From assembly GCA_025656455.1 (NCBI GenBank), contig JAHXHS010000049.1, forward strand, positions 1 to 38,584: DNA of 38,584 nt, given 5' to 3'. The translations under genes were made by a program, and so were the position numbers. The notes beneath the pieces were generated by a model. The model searched no databases, had not been told where the DNA came from, and worked only from the letters and a program-made list of their open reading frames with translations. The DNA is from Candidatus Thiodiazotropha sp. (ex Epidulcina cf. delphinae) (GTDB lineage Bacteria > Pseudomonadota > Gammaproteobacteria > Chromatiales > Chromatiaceae). Of this stretch, positions 15,542 to 22,971 are shown one piece after another (position 1 is the first letter of the stretch; each line of letters opens with the position of its first letter).

Positions 15542-16684
15542 TCAGTACCAAACCGAGAGATAGGCCTTGACGACATGAGCGGAAAAGGAGTAGACAGGCT
15601 CCTGGCCAACCACCCCGCCACGGGTAAGATCCCGGAAATCGTCATAGTTAAAGCGGATATAGTCGAGCTTGAAATTAAGGCTGCCGCGATCGATGAACCC
15701 CCATCCGGTAGGGTTGAATGCATAGCTGACGCCGACCCCGAAACTGTGGCTCTCGAAACTGCTCAACTCCTTATCCCTGGCGAGAAAATTCTGTTGATCC
15801 TGGCGAGAGAAGAGATCGCTGTAGAAGTCGGCCGCCTCCTGGGTGTAGTAGCGGTAGCGGAGGTCGAACACCCAATCCTTTTCCAGCGGGTGGGTATAAG
15901 CGAATTCCAGGTTGTTCGCGCTAATGCCCCAGGTGTCGTTGAAATAGCGATATTCGCCACTCAGGGCGGCGCGGTAGGGGAGATAGTATTTCAGGCGTAA
16001 TGCCAGGGCGTTGCTGGTGCGAGTGCGGGGATACCTCTCGGGCAGGTAGCCAAATCCCTTTTCACTCAACGGATCGAGAAAGCGATAGGAACGGTAGGGG
16101 TTATTCAAAAAACCCTCGTCGGAAATCGTCTCCCAGTTGACGCCCAGGATACTCTCCTTGGTCAGGACCTGGCTGAGTCCGATCCGGTAGTGCTGCCGCT
16201 TCACCGATGCGGCGAACTCATCATCCCCATTCCGGCTGATATCGTCATTTCCCACGGCATACCCGAGAGAGACCGTGGTGAGATCGCCGAACATGTCGTG
16301 GCTGATGTTGAAGCTGCCGGTCTCCGCCTGATAGTCGCTCTCGTCGCTGTTGGTGAACGACAGGCTCATCAATGTCTTGTCGTGCAGGTAATCCATCGCC
16401 AGACTGGTTTCCGTACGCTCTTCGGTATAGCCGGAAGCGGTGCTGACCACATCCACCGAGGCGCTGGAGATGGAATCCACATAGTAGTTGGCGTTCAACG
16501 ACACGCTCTGACCGATCGATTTGCGCACCAGGATCGAAGGGCCGTCCACTTCAACGCCGCCGCCATCGTAACGGTGATACATCACATCCGCCCGGTCTTC
16601 AGGGAGTACCGTGGCGTGCAGACCGACACTGAACAACAGCAGCAGGAGCGGCGGGATCAGCCGTCCCGGCCTAATTACAGCCAC
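15542..16684 (-). CDS. DUF3570 outer-membrane beta-barrel protein
   Basis: A 380-residue protein with a signal peptide (RLIPPLLLLLFSVGLHA, cleavage before TVLPED) and the DUF3570 opening block LPEDRADVMYHRYDGGGVEV. Alternating strands follow, and the C-terminal aromatic residues SVWY are expected of a BAM substrate. The start is taken as GTG 16684: GGGAGGTG lies just upstream, and this start puts the signal peptide at the N-terminus. The start overlaps the end of the DUF4266 gene by 14 bases, so the two are coupled. DUF3570, DUF4266 and a TlpA-like thioredoxin commonly travel together. The function is unknown; a role in the envelope redox locus is inferred from context. Confidence 0.85.
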   Translation of the reverse strand: MAVIRPGRLIPPLLLLLFSVGLHATVLPEDRADVMYHRYDGGGVEVDGPSILVRKSIGQSVSLNANYYVDSISSASVDVVSTASGYTEERTETSLAMDYLHDKTLMSLSFTNSDESDYQAETGSFNISHDMFGDLTTVSLGYAVGNDDISRNGDDEFAASVKRQHYRIGLSQVLTKESILGVNWETISDEGFLNNPYRSYRFLDPLSEKGFGYLPERYPRTRTSNALALRLKYYLPYRAALSGEYRYFNDTWGISANNLEFAYTHPLEKDWVFDLRYRYYTQEAADFYSDLFSRQDQQNFLARDKELSSFESHSFGVGVSYAFNPTGWGFIDRGSLNFKLDYIRFNYDDFRDLTRGGVVGQEPVYSFSAHVVKAYLSVWY

Positions 16685-16907
16685 AACCACCTCCCCCGCC
16701 CCCCTCGGAGCCACGGGCCGCCTCCCGGGTCTGGTGGACATGATGCCGATAGGCGCCCGCAATGGGATCCCGCTCAAAACTCATGATGGGATCGGCCAGA
16801 TGGGCTCGCTCATAGGGCTGCACCCAGGGTTCGACACTGCAACCCGAGCCCAGCAGGGGCAACACACCGAGCAGGAGTATCCTGGTCATCGCTTGGGTAG
16901 GCTTCAT
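16671..16907 (-). CDS. DUF4266 small lipoprotein
   Basis: A 78-residue predicted lipoprotein. The signal sequence ends in the lipobox LLGSGC; the mature part has the family pattern WVQPYERAHLADPIMSFERD, then HVHQTREAARG and a glycine-rich tail ending GGGGGGCGCN. ATG 16907 with GAGG seven bases upstream is the start. It begins 8 bases after the thioredoxin stop. The two tail cysteines could bind metal or form a disulfide and are plausible substrates for the adjacent TlpA-like protein; this is inference. Confidence 0.85.
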   Translation of the reverse strand: MKPTQAMTRILLLGVLPLLGSGCSVEPWVQPYERAHLADPIMSFERDPIAGAYRHHVHQTREAARGSEGGGGGGCGCN

Positions 16908-16915
16908 CTTAGACC

Positions 16916-17431
16916 TCACTCGCGCAACAACTCCCGGATCTGTTCCTGGTAATCCGCTTCATAGCCGGGCTTATAACCCTTGTGCAGATACCTTACCTGC
17001 CCGTCCCGGTCGATCATGAAGGTGCTCGGCATGGCTTTCACCCGATACGCCTTACTCACCCGGCTCTTGTCATCATAGAGGACCGGAAAGCTCACCGGGA
17101 TATCCCGCAGCATCTTCTCCGCGGCGGCCTGCTCCTCGTCCACATTGACCCCCAGGAGCGTAAACCCCATGGATTGGTAGCGTTCGTAAAGCTGCTGCAG
17201 CAGAGGCATCTCCTGGCGACAGGGGCCACACCAGGAGGCCCAGAAATTGACCATCACCACCTGTCCGCGCAATTCACTCAACTTGATATTTTCACCGCTT
17301 CGGCTCTTGAGGGTGAAGTCCGGCGCCGGTTGGGTTGATCCGGCCGCAGACAGTTGCCCGCAACCGATCAGCAGCAGCCCTGCCAACAAGCCGCATTTCA
17401 GCCGGTTTTTGAATTGGTGGTATTTGATCAT
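16916..17431 (-). CDS. TlpA-family thiol-disulfide oxidoreductase
   Basis: A 171-residue exported thioredoxin-fold protein with the active site FWASWCGPCRQEMP (Cys68, Cys71). The AhpC/TSA-like opening PDFTLKSRSGENIKLSELRG and the cis-proline block VKAMPSTFMIDRDG are also present. The N-terminal hydrophobic segment ends LLLIGC, which could be a lipobox, so membrane anchoring is possible. The ATG at 17431 has GAGGGAAA nearby; the open frame further upstream overlaps the preceding gene and is not needed. TlpA-type proteins usually keep cysteines of cytochrome c apoproteins reduced, and several CxxCH proteins are encoded in this locus, which fits such a role. Confidence 0.9.
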   Translation of the reverse strand: MIKYHQFKNRLKCGLLAGLLLIGCGQLSAAGSTQPAPDFTLKSRSGENIKLSELRGQVVMVNFWASWCGPCRQEMPLLQQLYERYQSMGFTLLGVNVDEEQAAAEKMLRDIPVSFPVLYDDKSRVSKAYRVKAMPSTFMIDRDGQVRYLHKGYKPGYEADYQEQIRELLRE

Positions 17432-17442
17432 CGCTGTTTCCC

Positions 17443-18105
17443 TCAGAAAAAAATGGTCAGACTGCCGTGGAGTTCGAAATTGTGAGTGGTCTTGGTCTCT
17501 CCCAGCAGGTCCGACTCGAACATGTGGTCCCTGGCATCGAGATGCAGGGTCAGCCAATCGTTGATCAGCAGTCGATAACCGGCTCCCAGATTGATGGTGA
17601 ATTCATCGTCGCCGGCGAAGCGGGTGCTGCCGATTCCGCCGATCAGGTAGAACTGACTGTTGTAGGCATACTTACCAGCCAAAAACACCTCCCCCGGGAG
17701 GATGTTATAGCCGGCCGAGAGGTTGTAGTAGGTCAACTTGCGTTCGCTGTCCGTCAGCAACTGCACATCGCCGCTGAGCGCTTCGTAGCTCGTCTCCTCC
17801 GCCTTGCTTGTGCCGATGGCGGCCTCCAGGAAGATGGCGTCGGTACCGTGATAGGCGAGGCGGGCGCCGTACAGGATGCCGGTGCCGAAATCCTCGATAT
17901 TCATGAGACCGACATAGGCGCCGACTTCGAAATCCTCTGCGTCGATCTCTGGCTCCTTAATCTCACGCCGGGCGATTTCGGGCTCCACCAGCAACTCCTC
18001 GCGCAGGCTGTCGCCAAGGGCCTCGGCCGCCTCGCAGGGTAGGAGCGTCACTGTCCCCAGCAGGGCTGCTGTACTCAAAAAAAGAAACCGAGTCCGATTT
18101 TCCAC
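17443..18105 (-). CDS. Outer-membrane beta-barrel protein
   Basis: A 220-residue protein with a signal peptide (FLFLSTAALLGTVTLLPCEA) and an acidic spacer. About eight amphipathic strands then follow, ending LHGSLTIFF, a typical barrel terminus. It resembles small outer-membrane barrels found in tandem with SH3-containing barrels. The start is GTG 18105, with GAGGAT upstream. It overlaps the previous gene by 31 bases, which indicates coupled translation. Substrate or partner is unknown. Confidence 0.8.
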   Translation of the reverse strand: MENRTRFLFLSTAALLGTVTLLPCEAAEALGDSLREELLVEPEIARREIKEPEIDAEDFEVGAYVGLMNIEDFGTGILYGARLAYHGTDAIFLEAAIGTSKAEETSYEALSGDVQLLTDSERKLTYYNLSAGYNILPGEVFLAGKYAYNSQFYLIGGIGSTRFAGDDEFTINLGAGYRLLINDWLTLHLDARDHMFESDLLGETKTTHNFELHGSLTIFF

Positions 18106-18836
18106 TGGTCAAAATCCTCATTGTCGTCACGGCTGGTGAAAACGGCGTAGTGGCGGAACTCCCCACGCATGAAAAAACGTCTTGTCAAATAGACCCGCAA
18201 TCCGACCCCGACATGCGCCGTGGAGTCGGTGCGATCCTCCGTCTGCACCAGGGTGGAACTCGGCTTGGTGCGAATCATCCCCCCCCCGAGGGTGAAAAAC
18301 GGGCTGTAGGTCCACTCGGGAAAGGGTTGGGAGAGCAGATTGATATCAAACAGGTACTCACTGGAGTAGTCGCCCAGGGCCTGGGAGAAGCTTATCTCGG
18401 TGGAGAGATTCTCATTGAACGAGTAGCCGCCGTAGAGCCCCAGCAAAGCGGCTCCATCCATATCTCCCCCGTAGAAGCTGAATTCCCATTTGCGTTCCCG
18501 GAAATCATCCTGGGTGTAGGAGCGCAACTGCAGCGGCGATCCGTCCTCGGTGAGGGTTCGGCGCATCTGCCGAATATAGACCCAGCCCGACCGACCGCGC
18601 CGGGTATACACCTGGAACCAGTCGGTGCGGCGCTTGCGGATCTCGACCCACTCGCCCCGTTCCGCTACTTGATCGATCGGATAGGATTCCCCTGGGCCGG
18701 TATGCATTTCGATATAGGGCGCGGCCACCTCGACACGCTGATAGACCTCCTCCGTATGTCCGATTGCGGGCGCCAACCAGATCAATAGCCAGCCGGTTCG
18801 GAGGTACTGCATTAGCCTTTTAAATCTCAAACTCAA
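18075..18836 (-). CDS. SH3-domain outer-membrane barrel protein
   Basis: Exported protein with two parts. An SH3b domain follows the signal peptide at about residues 33-95 (YIEMHTGPGESYPIDQVAERG, WFQVYTRRGRSGWVY). A small beta-barrel covers about residues 115-253 and ends WKIGLGFFF. The frame opens at TTG 18836, which overlaps the preceding TGA as TTGA. ATG 18812 is an equally reasonable start that gives a shorter signal peptide (MQYLRTGWLLIWLAPAIGHT). The SH3 domain could bind peptidoglycan or the partner lipoprotein in the periplasm. It is the second gene of the six-gene envelope operon. Confidence 0.8.
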   Translation of the reverse strand: MSLRFKRLMQYLRTGWLLIWLAPAIGHTEEVYQRVEVAAPYIEMHTGPGESYPIDQVAERGEWVEIRKRRTDWFQVYTRRGRSGWVYIRQMRRTLTEDGSPLQLRSYTQDDFRERKWEFSFYGGDMDGAALLGLYGGYSFNENLSTEISFSQALGDYSSEYLFDINLLSQPFPEWTYSPFFTLGGGMIRTKPSSTLVQTEDRTDSTAHVGVGLRVYLTRRFFMRGEFRHYAVFTSRDDNEDFDQWKIGLGFFF

Positions 18837-21472
18837 TTATCCAGGGGGGCAAGAAAGGGGTCATTGTAATACTGTGCGCCGATATCGAGCCATTCGGCGA
18901 TCAATTTTATCTCAGCATCACTCAAATAGCCCGCATGCAGCCCACCTGCATCGAAAATCCCGAAGAAACGACTGCCGTTGGCGGAACCGGCCTGCATGGA
19001 AGCCCCGCCCGGAACCGGAACAGGCACGTCGGGAAGGGGGATCGGATTGCCATCCCCATCCAACACCAGTTCACCGTTCTCATCCACTTCATAGAGCTGA
19101 TTGCCATTCGCATCCGTCGCAGGCACCAGCACATCGACCAGGATGCCGTCCACCACCTCCTGCATATTATCGGCAGACAGCAGCTCCCGGTAGGCGGCGA
19201 AATGCTCCGGCTCATCTTCGGATGGGCCGTCACTCAGATCCAACTGGGCGTCCGGGATAACGGTAACGCCTGCATCATCCGTATCGTGACATTCTGTACA
19301 GGTATGGTCGTCGATCTGGGTCTGCATGGCATCGAATACCGGACGCGGCAGACTCCACAACGGGTGAATATGCTGCTCATAGTGGATAATGGCGCGACAG
19401 AGTTCGTTCCAATCGGTTGCGCAGAGACTGTTGCTCAGGGGATCCGCACTATTCAGGTCAGCGTAACGATAGGCGATTTCCGGGTCAGGGACCCTTACTA
19501 CGGGGTCCGTCCAGACATCGCTGAAGAGCAGATCCATGCTCGGATCGCAGGCCGCCGCGCTGCATTGCAGCCTGTTGCGGGTCTCCGCCATGGTCTCCCC
19601 GGCATCGCTCCAGAGTTCGGGATTGCTGTTGGGAAAGGGCTGACCGCCACCCGGTCCGCCGCTGTTGGCGCTGGGAGGCGCCGCGCTCAGGCGGCCGTGG
19701 GTGAGGGGGTTGTCGGCTTCGTGACAGCCGATGCACTCAATCACCTCACCGGGCCGGAACTGCAGCCAAAAGCTATGCGCCTGCCCGGTCCGCCGCCCGT
19801 TCGCGTCCAGTACGCTGAAGCTGACAGGCACGTTGGCCGGCACCTTGACCTGCACCGAGCCATCGGGCTCGATCGGCGCATAGCCGATCACCTCGCGCAT
19901 GCCGTACTGAGCGGTGACCCCGAATGCGCTGGCGGAGAAATCGAGGACATCCTCATCCGGAATGGTGACCTGCTTGATCAAGCGCAGAAATCGCGCCGGG
20001 CGATCCGCCGCTACTGTCTGGGCCGGATCCGCGAGGGTCGCAATATCCGGATCGGCGCTATCCACCCCATCCAGGTCGTAGACGCTGCGGATATGCAACA
20101 GCCCAGCCTTATCGGCCACCAGTGAGGGATCGAGATCGATGCCGGCCGTTTTATCGTGGCGAATGGTCGGCAGGGAGCGACCGACAGCCACCACCAGATC
20201 GGTAAAAATCACACCCTCCTGGGGCTTCACGATGGGTTGCTGGGTCTGTTCCGATCGGTCATAAATAAAAAGACTGTAGAGGGGCGGCGCCGGCTCCGCA
20301 TCGGGGTTTGTCAGACGCTCCTCGGTACAGGGAACAATTTGACCGTCCTCCAGCAGGCGGCACTGACTCCAACTGATCAGCAACCTGCCGGTGCCGTCAT
20401 ACAGGGGATAGGCGCTACGCAACTGCCCCCCCATGGAAGGGGCGCCGTCGGTGTTGATCTGATGCGCCGTGGCGCTGCTTTGAGCGGGACCGCTCAACCC
20501 CAGATTCTCCCAGGTGGGCTGCTCGTTATCGACATAATCGACGCTATCGATAACGATCAGATCGCCCCCCTCATCCGTGCCGTCGAAAGGCAGCAGCAGG
20601 GCCATGATTTGGCCATCCGGCATCTCTAGCGGGCGCATGAACTGCACCGTGCTGCCCGAGGTGCCTGTTTCATGACTGTTCAGACCATACAGCAACTCCA
20701 ACTCCGTGCCGTCCGGATTCATGCGATAGAGATGGATGGCGTTGTTGCCGTCCGCATTGTCCCAGCGGCTGAACACCACTTGACCGTTAGCGAGCACACT
20801 GGGCGAGAAATCGTGACTGCGGTTGAACGATATCTGGGTGATATCGCTGCCGTCGTCATTCATCACATGCAGCACCATCGCCGGCTCGTCCACAGACCGC
20901 TCCATGGCTAGATACTGCGGTTTGCCCTCATCCAGCAGACGCGCCTTGGCGAGTCGCTGCCGGGTGGAGGAGAAGACGATGCGCCCGTCCGGCAGGTAGT
21001 GGGGAAAGCGGTCGTGACCGTCTTCCGCGGTGATGTCCGAAACGATGATCCGCTTCAGTGAGCCTGCCTGGATATCATATTCCCAGATATTCCAGGTCGG
21101 CTGGTCTTCCGGCTCCGCATCCTCGATCAAAGGCAGGCGTAAGGAAAACAGCAACTTCGCGCCATCGAAGGAGACGGAGACATCACGCACATCGCCGGCT
21201 CCACCGGTCACCGAGCCAGTGATATCGGTCTCGTCGGCGCCGGGGGAGGCGAACGCTTTCAGATAGAGGTCGCCACCCATCACCGAGGTCTGGCTCAGCC
21301 GAATATCGGTGCTTTCGGTCTCGGTCACTGGCCGTTTGACATAGGCGACGGGATAGTCCACCACCACCGGATCGGGGTCTTGGCCGTCGCCGCCGCCGCA
21401 CCCCGTCAGAACGAGGATGAACAAGACCGCGCAGGCATTCTTGAGGGATATCGTGCGATTGGCTGGTTTCAT
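18833..21472 (-). CDS. Diheme beta-propeller lipoprotein, hydrazine-synthase-alpha-like
   Basis: An 879-residue predicted lipoprotein (lipobox VLTGC at about 20-25). Residues about 90-330 hold PD40/TolB-like propeller blades (SFDGAKLLFS, LPDGRIVFSSTRQ, MNPDGTELELLYG). The middle domain ends in the haem site GEVIECIGCHEAD (Cys580, Cys583, His584). A second haem site, CTECHDTDD (Cys725, Cys728, His729), follows HYEQHIHPLW. This order is familiar from proteins annotated as related to the alpha subunit of hydrazine synthase. The match is to the family, not evidence of hydrazine chemistry, because the beta/gamma subunits are absent. The second site is followed by an Asp-rich loop that may bind calcium. 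It is the first gene of the operon, divergent from the other cytochromes. Confidence 0.8.
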   Translation of the reverse strand: MKPANRTISLKNACAVLFILVLTGCGGGDGQDPDPVVVDYPVAYVKRPVTETESTDIRLSQTSVMGGDLYLKAFASPGADETDITGSVTGGAGDVRDVSVSFDGAKLLFSLRLPLIEDAEPEDQPTWNIWEYDIQAGSLKRIIVSDITAEDGHDRFPHYLPDGRIVFSSTRQRLAKARLLDEGKPQYLAMERSVDEPAMVLHVMNDDGSDITQISFNRSHDFSPSVLANGQVVFSRWDNADGNNAIHLYRMNPDGTELELLYGLNSHETGTSGSTVQFMRPLEMPDGQIMALLLPFDGTDEGGDLIVIDSVDYVDNEQPTWENLGLSGPAQSSATAHQINTDGAPSMGGQLRSAYPLYDGTGRLLISWSQCRLLEDGQIVPCTEERLTNPDAEPAPPLYSLFIYDRSEQTQQPIVKPQEGVIFTDLVVAVGRSLPTIRHDKTAGIDLDPSLVADKAGLLHIRSVYDLDGVDSADPDIATLADPAQTVAADRPARFLRLIKQVTIPDEDVLDFSASAFGVTAQYGMREVIGYAPIEPDGSVQVKVPANVPVSFSVLDANGRRTGQAHSFWLQFRPGEVIECIGCHEADNPLTHGRLSAAPPSANSGGPGGGQPFPNSNPELWSDAGETMAETRNRLQCSAAACDPSMDLLFSDVWTDPVVRVPDPEIAYRYADLNSADPLSNSLCATDWNELCRAIIHYEQHIHPLWSLPRPVFDAMQTQIDDHTCTECHDTDDAGVTVIPDAQLDLSDGPSEDEPEHFAAYRELLSADNMQEVVDGILVDVLVPATDANGNQLYEVDENGELVLDGDGNPIPLPDVPVPVPGGASMQAGSANGSRFFGIFDAGGLHAGYLSDAEIKLIAEWLDIGAQYYNDPFLAPLDN

Positions 21473-21656
21473 TAACTGGCAGGTCCCCGGCGATCCGATA
21501 GCACAAGCTCGGTTTGAGTTGCATCGTATTTTAGCGATTATCTGTTGCTATCGTCTTGTAAAATCATGGACTTGAGAGTCTACAGTAACAAAGTCCCCAA
21601 TCGGTGTTCGAGTTCACAACCTGAATAGACAGAAGTCACGGATTGGTCACTTCGTA

Positions 21657-21684
21657 TTGACAACACGACCAACCGGCATAGAAG
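21657..21684 (+). promoter_or_regulatory. Possible sigma-70 promoter for the cytochrome/Tat operon
   Basis: TTGACA at 21657-21662 and TAGAAG at 21679-21684 are separated by 16 bases, about 80 bases before the ATG at 21763. The -35 is a full match and the -10 matches four of six. The region 21473-21762 is the shared control region of the two divergent operons and has no convincing ORF. Confidence 0.45.
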
Positions 21685-21762
21685 GTTAAGAAAACAACAA
21701 CCGCATACAATCCCTGAAACACCTGGGATTTGTTGATGATTTGGATCAGGGGCGCATACACC

Positions 21763-22956
21763 ATGTCAGGACAGAGTCAATCCACGCAGCAACATTCGCG
21801 TAGCGGCATCCCGCTGCAGGTCCTTGCGTTGATGTTGCTGCTGCTCTGCGCCACGGCCGCGCTGGCCGGTCCGCGCGAACAGGCCAAACGTATTCACGAC
21901 CGGATTGCCGGTGTGCCGCCAAGCGCCGATACCCTAGCGCAGATGGTCAGTGAAATCGAGGATAACAGCGACCCCTTGGCCGCCGCCATGCTCGCCATCG
22001 AGCATCCCGATTTCTACACTGTCACCCTGAAGAACTGGGCCACCCCCTGGACCAACGAGGAGCAGACGCCCTTTGCGCCGCTGAACGACTACTCCGCCAC
22101 GGTGATCGGCATGGTGCGTGACGATGTGCCGTTCAACCAACTCCTTTCAGCCGACATCATCTATATCGGCAGCAACGCACCCGCCTACTCCAGGGACAAC
22201 AATGATCACTATGAAACGATGGAGACCCAGGGCGTGAATCTCAAGGAGGGATTGCAGCAGGCCACCCAGTCGAGCGTGACCGGCCTGCCTCCCGAAGGCA
22301 CAGCCGGAGTCATCACCACCCGCGCCGCCGCCAGGGCCTTTTTCATCGACGGCACCAACCGCTCCATGTTTCGCTTCACCTTGCTCAACCATCTGTGCAA
22401 GGATCTTGAACTCATCAAGGACCCGACCCGCTCCAGCGACCGGGTGCGCCAGGACGCCTCGCGCAGCCCCGGCGGCGACAGCCGGGTGTTTTTCAACAAC
22501 TGCGTGGGTTGTCATGCCGGTATGGAACCACTGGCCCAGGCCTATGCCTACTATAACTACGAATACGCTAATGACCTGGAGACCGGCCGACTCGTCTACA
22601 CACCGGGCAGCGTTCAGCCGAAATACCTGATCAACAGCAGCGTCTTCAAGGACGGCTACGCCACCCCTGACGATCGCTGGGACAACTACTGGCGCGAGGG
22701 ACCCAACTCCCTGCTCGGCTGGGACCCTAACCTGCCCGGTTCGGGCATGGGGGCGAAATCGATGGGAGAGGAGTTGGCCAACAGCCACGCCTTCGCCGAA
22801 TGCCAGGTCAGCAAGGCCTTCCAAGCGGTCTGTCTGCGTCCACCGGTGGATAGCGCCGATCGCACCCGCATCGCCGAAATCACCGAAAATTTCAAATCCG
22901 GCTACAACATGAAGCGCGTGTTCGCTGAAACAGCCGTCTATTGCGCAGGGGATTGA
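21763..22956 (+). CDS. Secreted monoheme cytochrome c-like protein
   Basis: A 397-residue exported protein. The signal peptide LQVLALMLLLLCATAALA is cleaved near AGPREQ. One haem motif is present, FNNCVGCHAGMEPLAQAY (Cys247, Cys250, His251). The sequence around it recalls the CxxCH-xxM-PL pattern of planctomycete DUF1588-type cytochrome proteins, but the rest is not recognised. Several other cysteines (CKDLELIKD, FAECQVSKAFQAVCLRP, VYCAGD) suggest disulfides. ATG 21763 has AGGGG ten bases upstream; ATG 21736 is an alternative. It is the first gene of the plus operon, 15 bases before the LamG cytochrome. Confidence 0.75.
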   Translation: MSGQSQSTQQHSRSGIPLQVLALMLLLLCATAALAGPREQAKRIHDRIAGVPPSADTLAQMVSEIEDNSDPLAAAMLAIEHPDFYTVTLKNWATPWTNEEQTPFAPLNDYSATVIGMVRDDVPFNQLLSADIIYIGSNAPAYSRDNNDHYETMETQGVNLKEGLQQATQSSVTGLPPEGTAGVITTRAAARAFFIDGTNRSMFRFTLLNHLCKDLELIKDPTRSSDRVRQDASRSPGGDSRVFFNNCVGCHAGMEPLAQAYAYYNYEYANDLETGRLVYTPGSVQPKYLINSSVFKDGYATPDDRWDNYWREGPNSLLGWDPNLPGSGMGAKSMGEELANSHAFAECQVSKAFQAVCLRPPVDSADRTRIAEITENFKSGYNMKRVFAETAVYCAGD

Positions 22957-22971
22957 GCCAAGAGAGTGATC

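Noticed and set aside
18935..20125. A 396-codon plus-strand frame opposite the propeller lipoprotein
   Set aside because: The minus strand carries the lipobox, propeller blades and both CxxCH sites; the plus frame shows nothing comparable.
18833..21472. Reading the HzsA-like protein as evidence of an anammox metabolism
   Set aside because: Only one subunit-like protein is present, it is a lipoprotein, and the surrounding genes are ordinary gammaproteobacterial ones.
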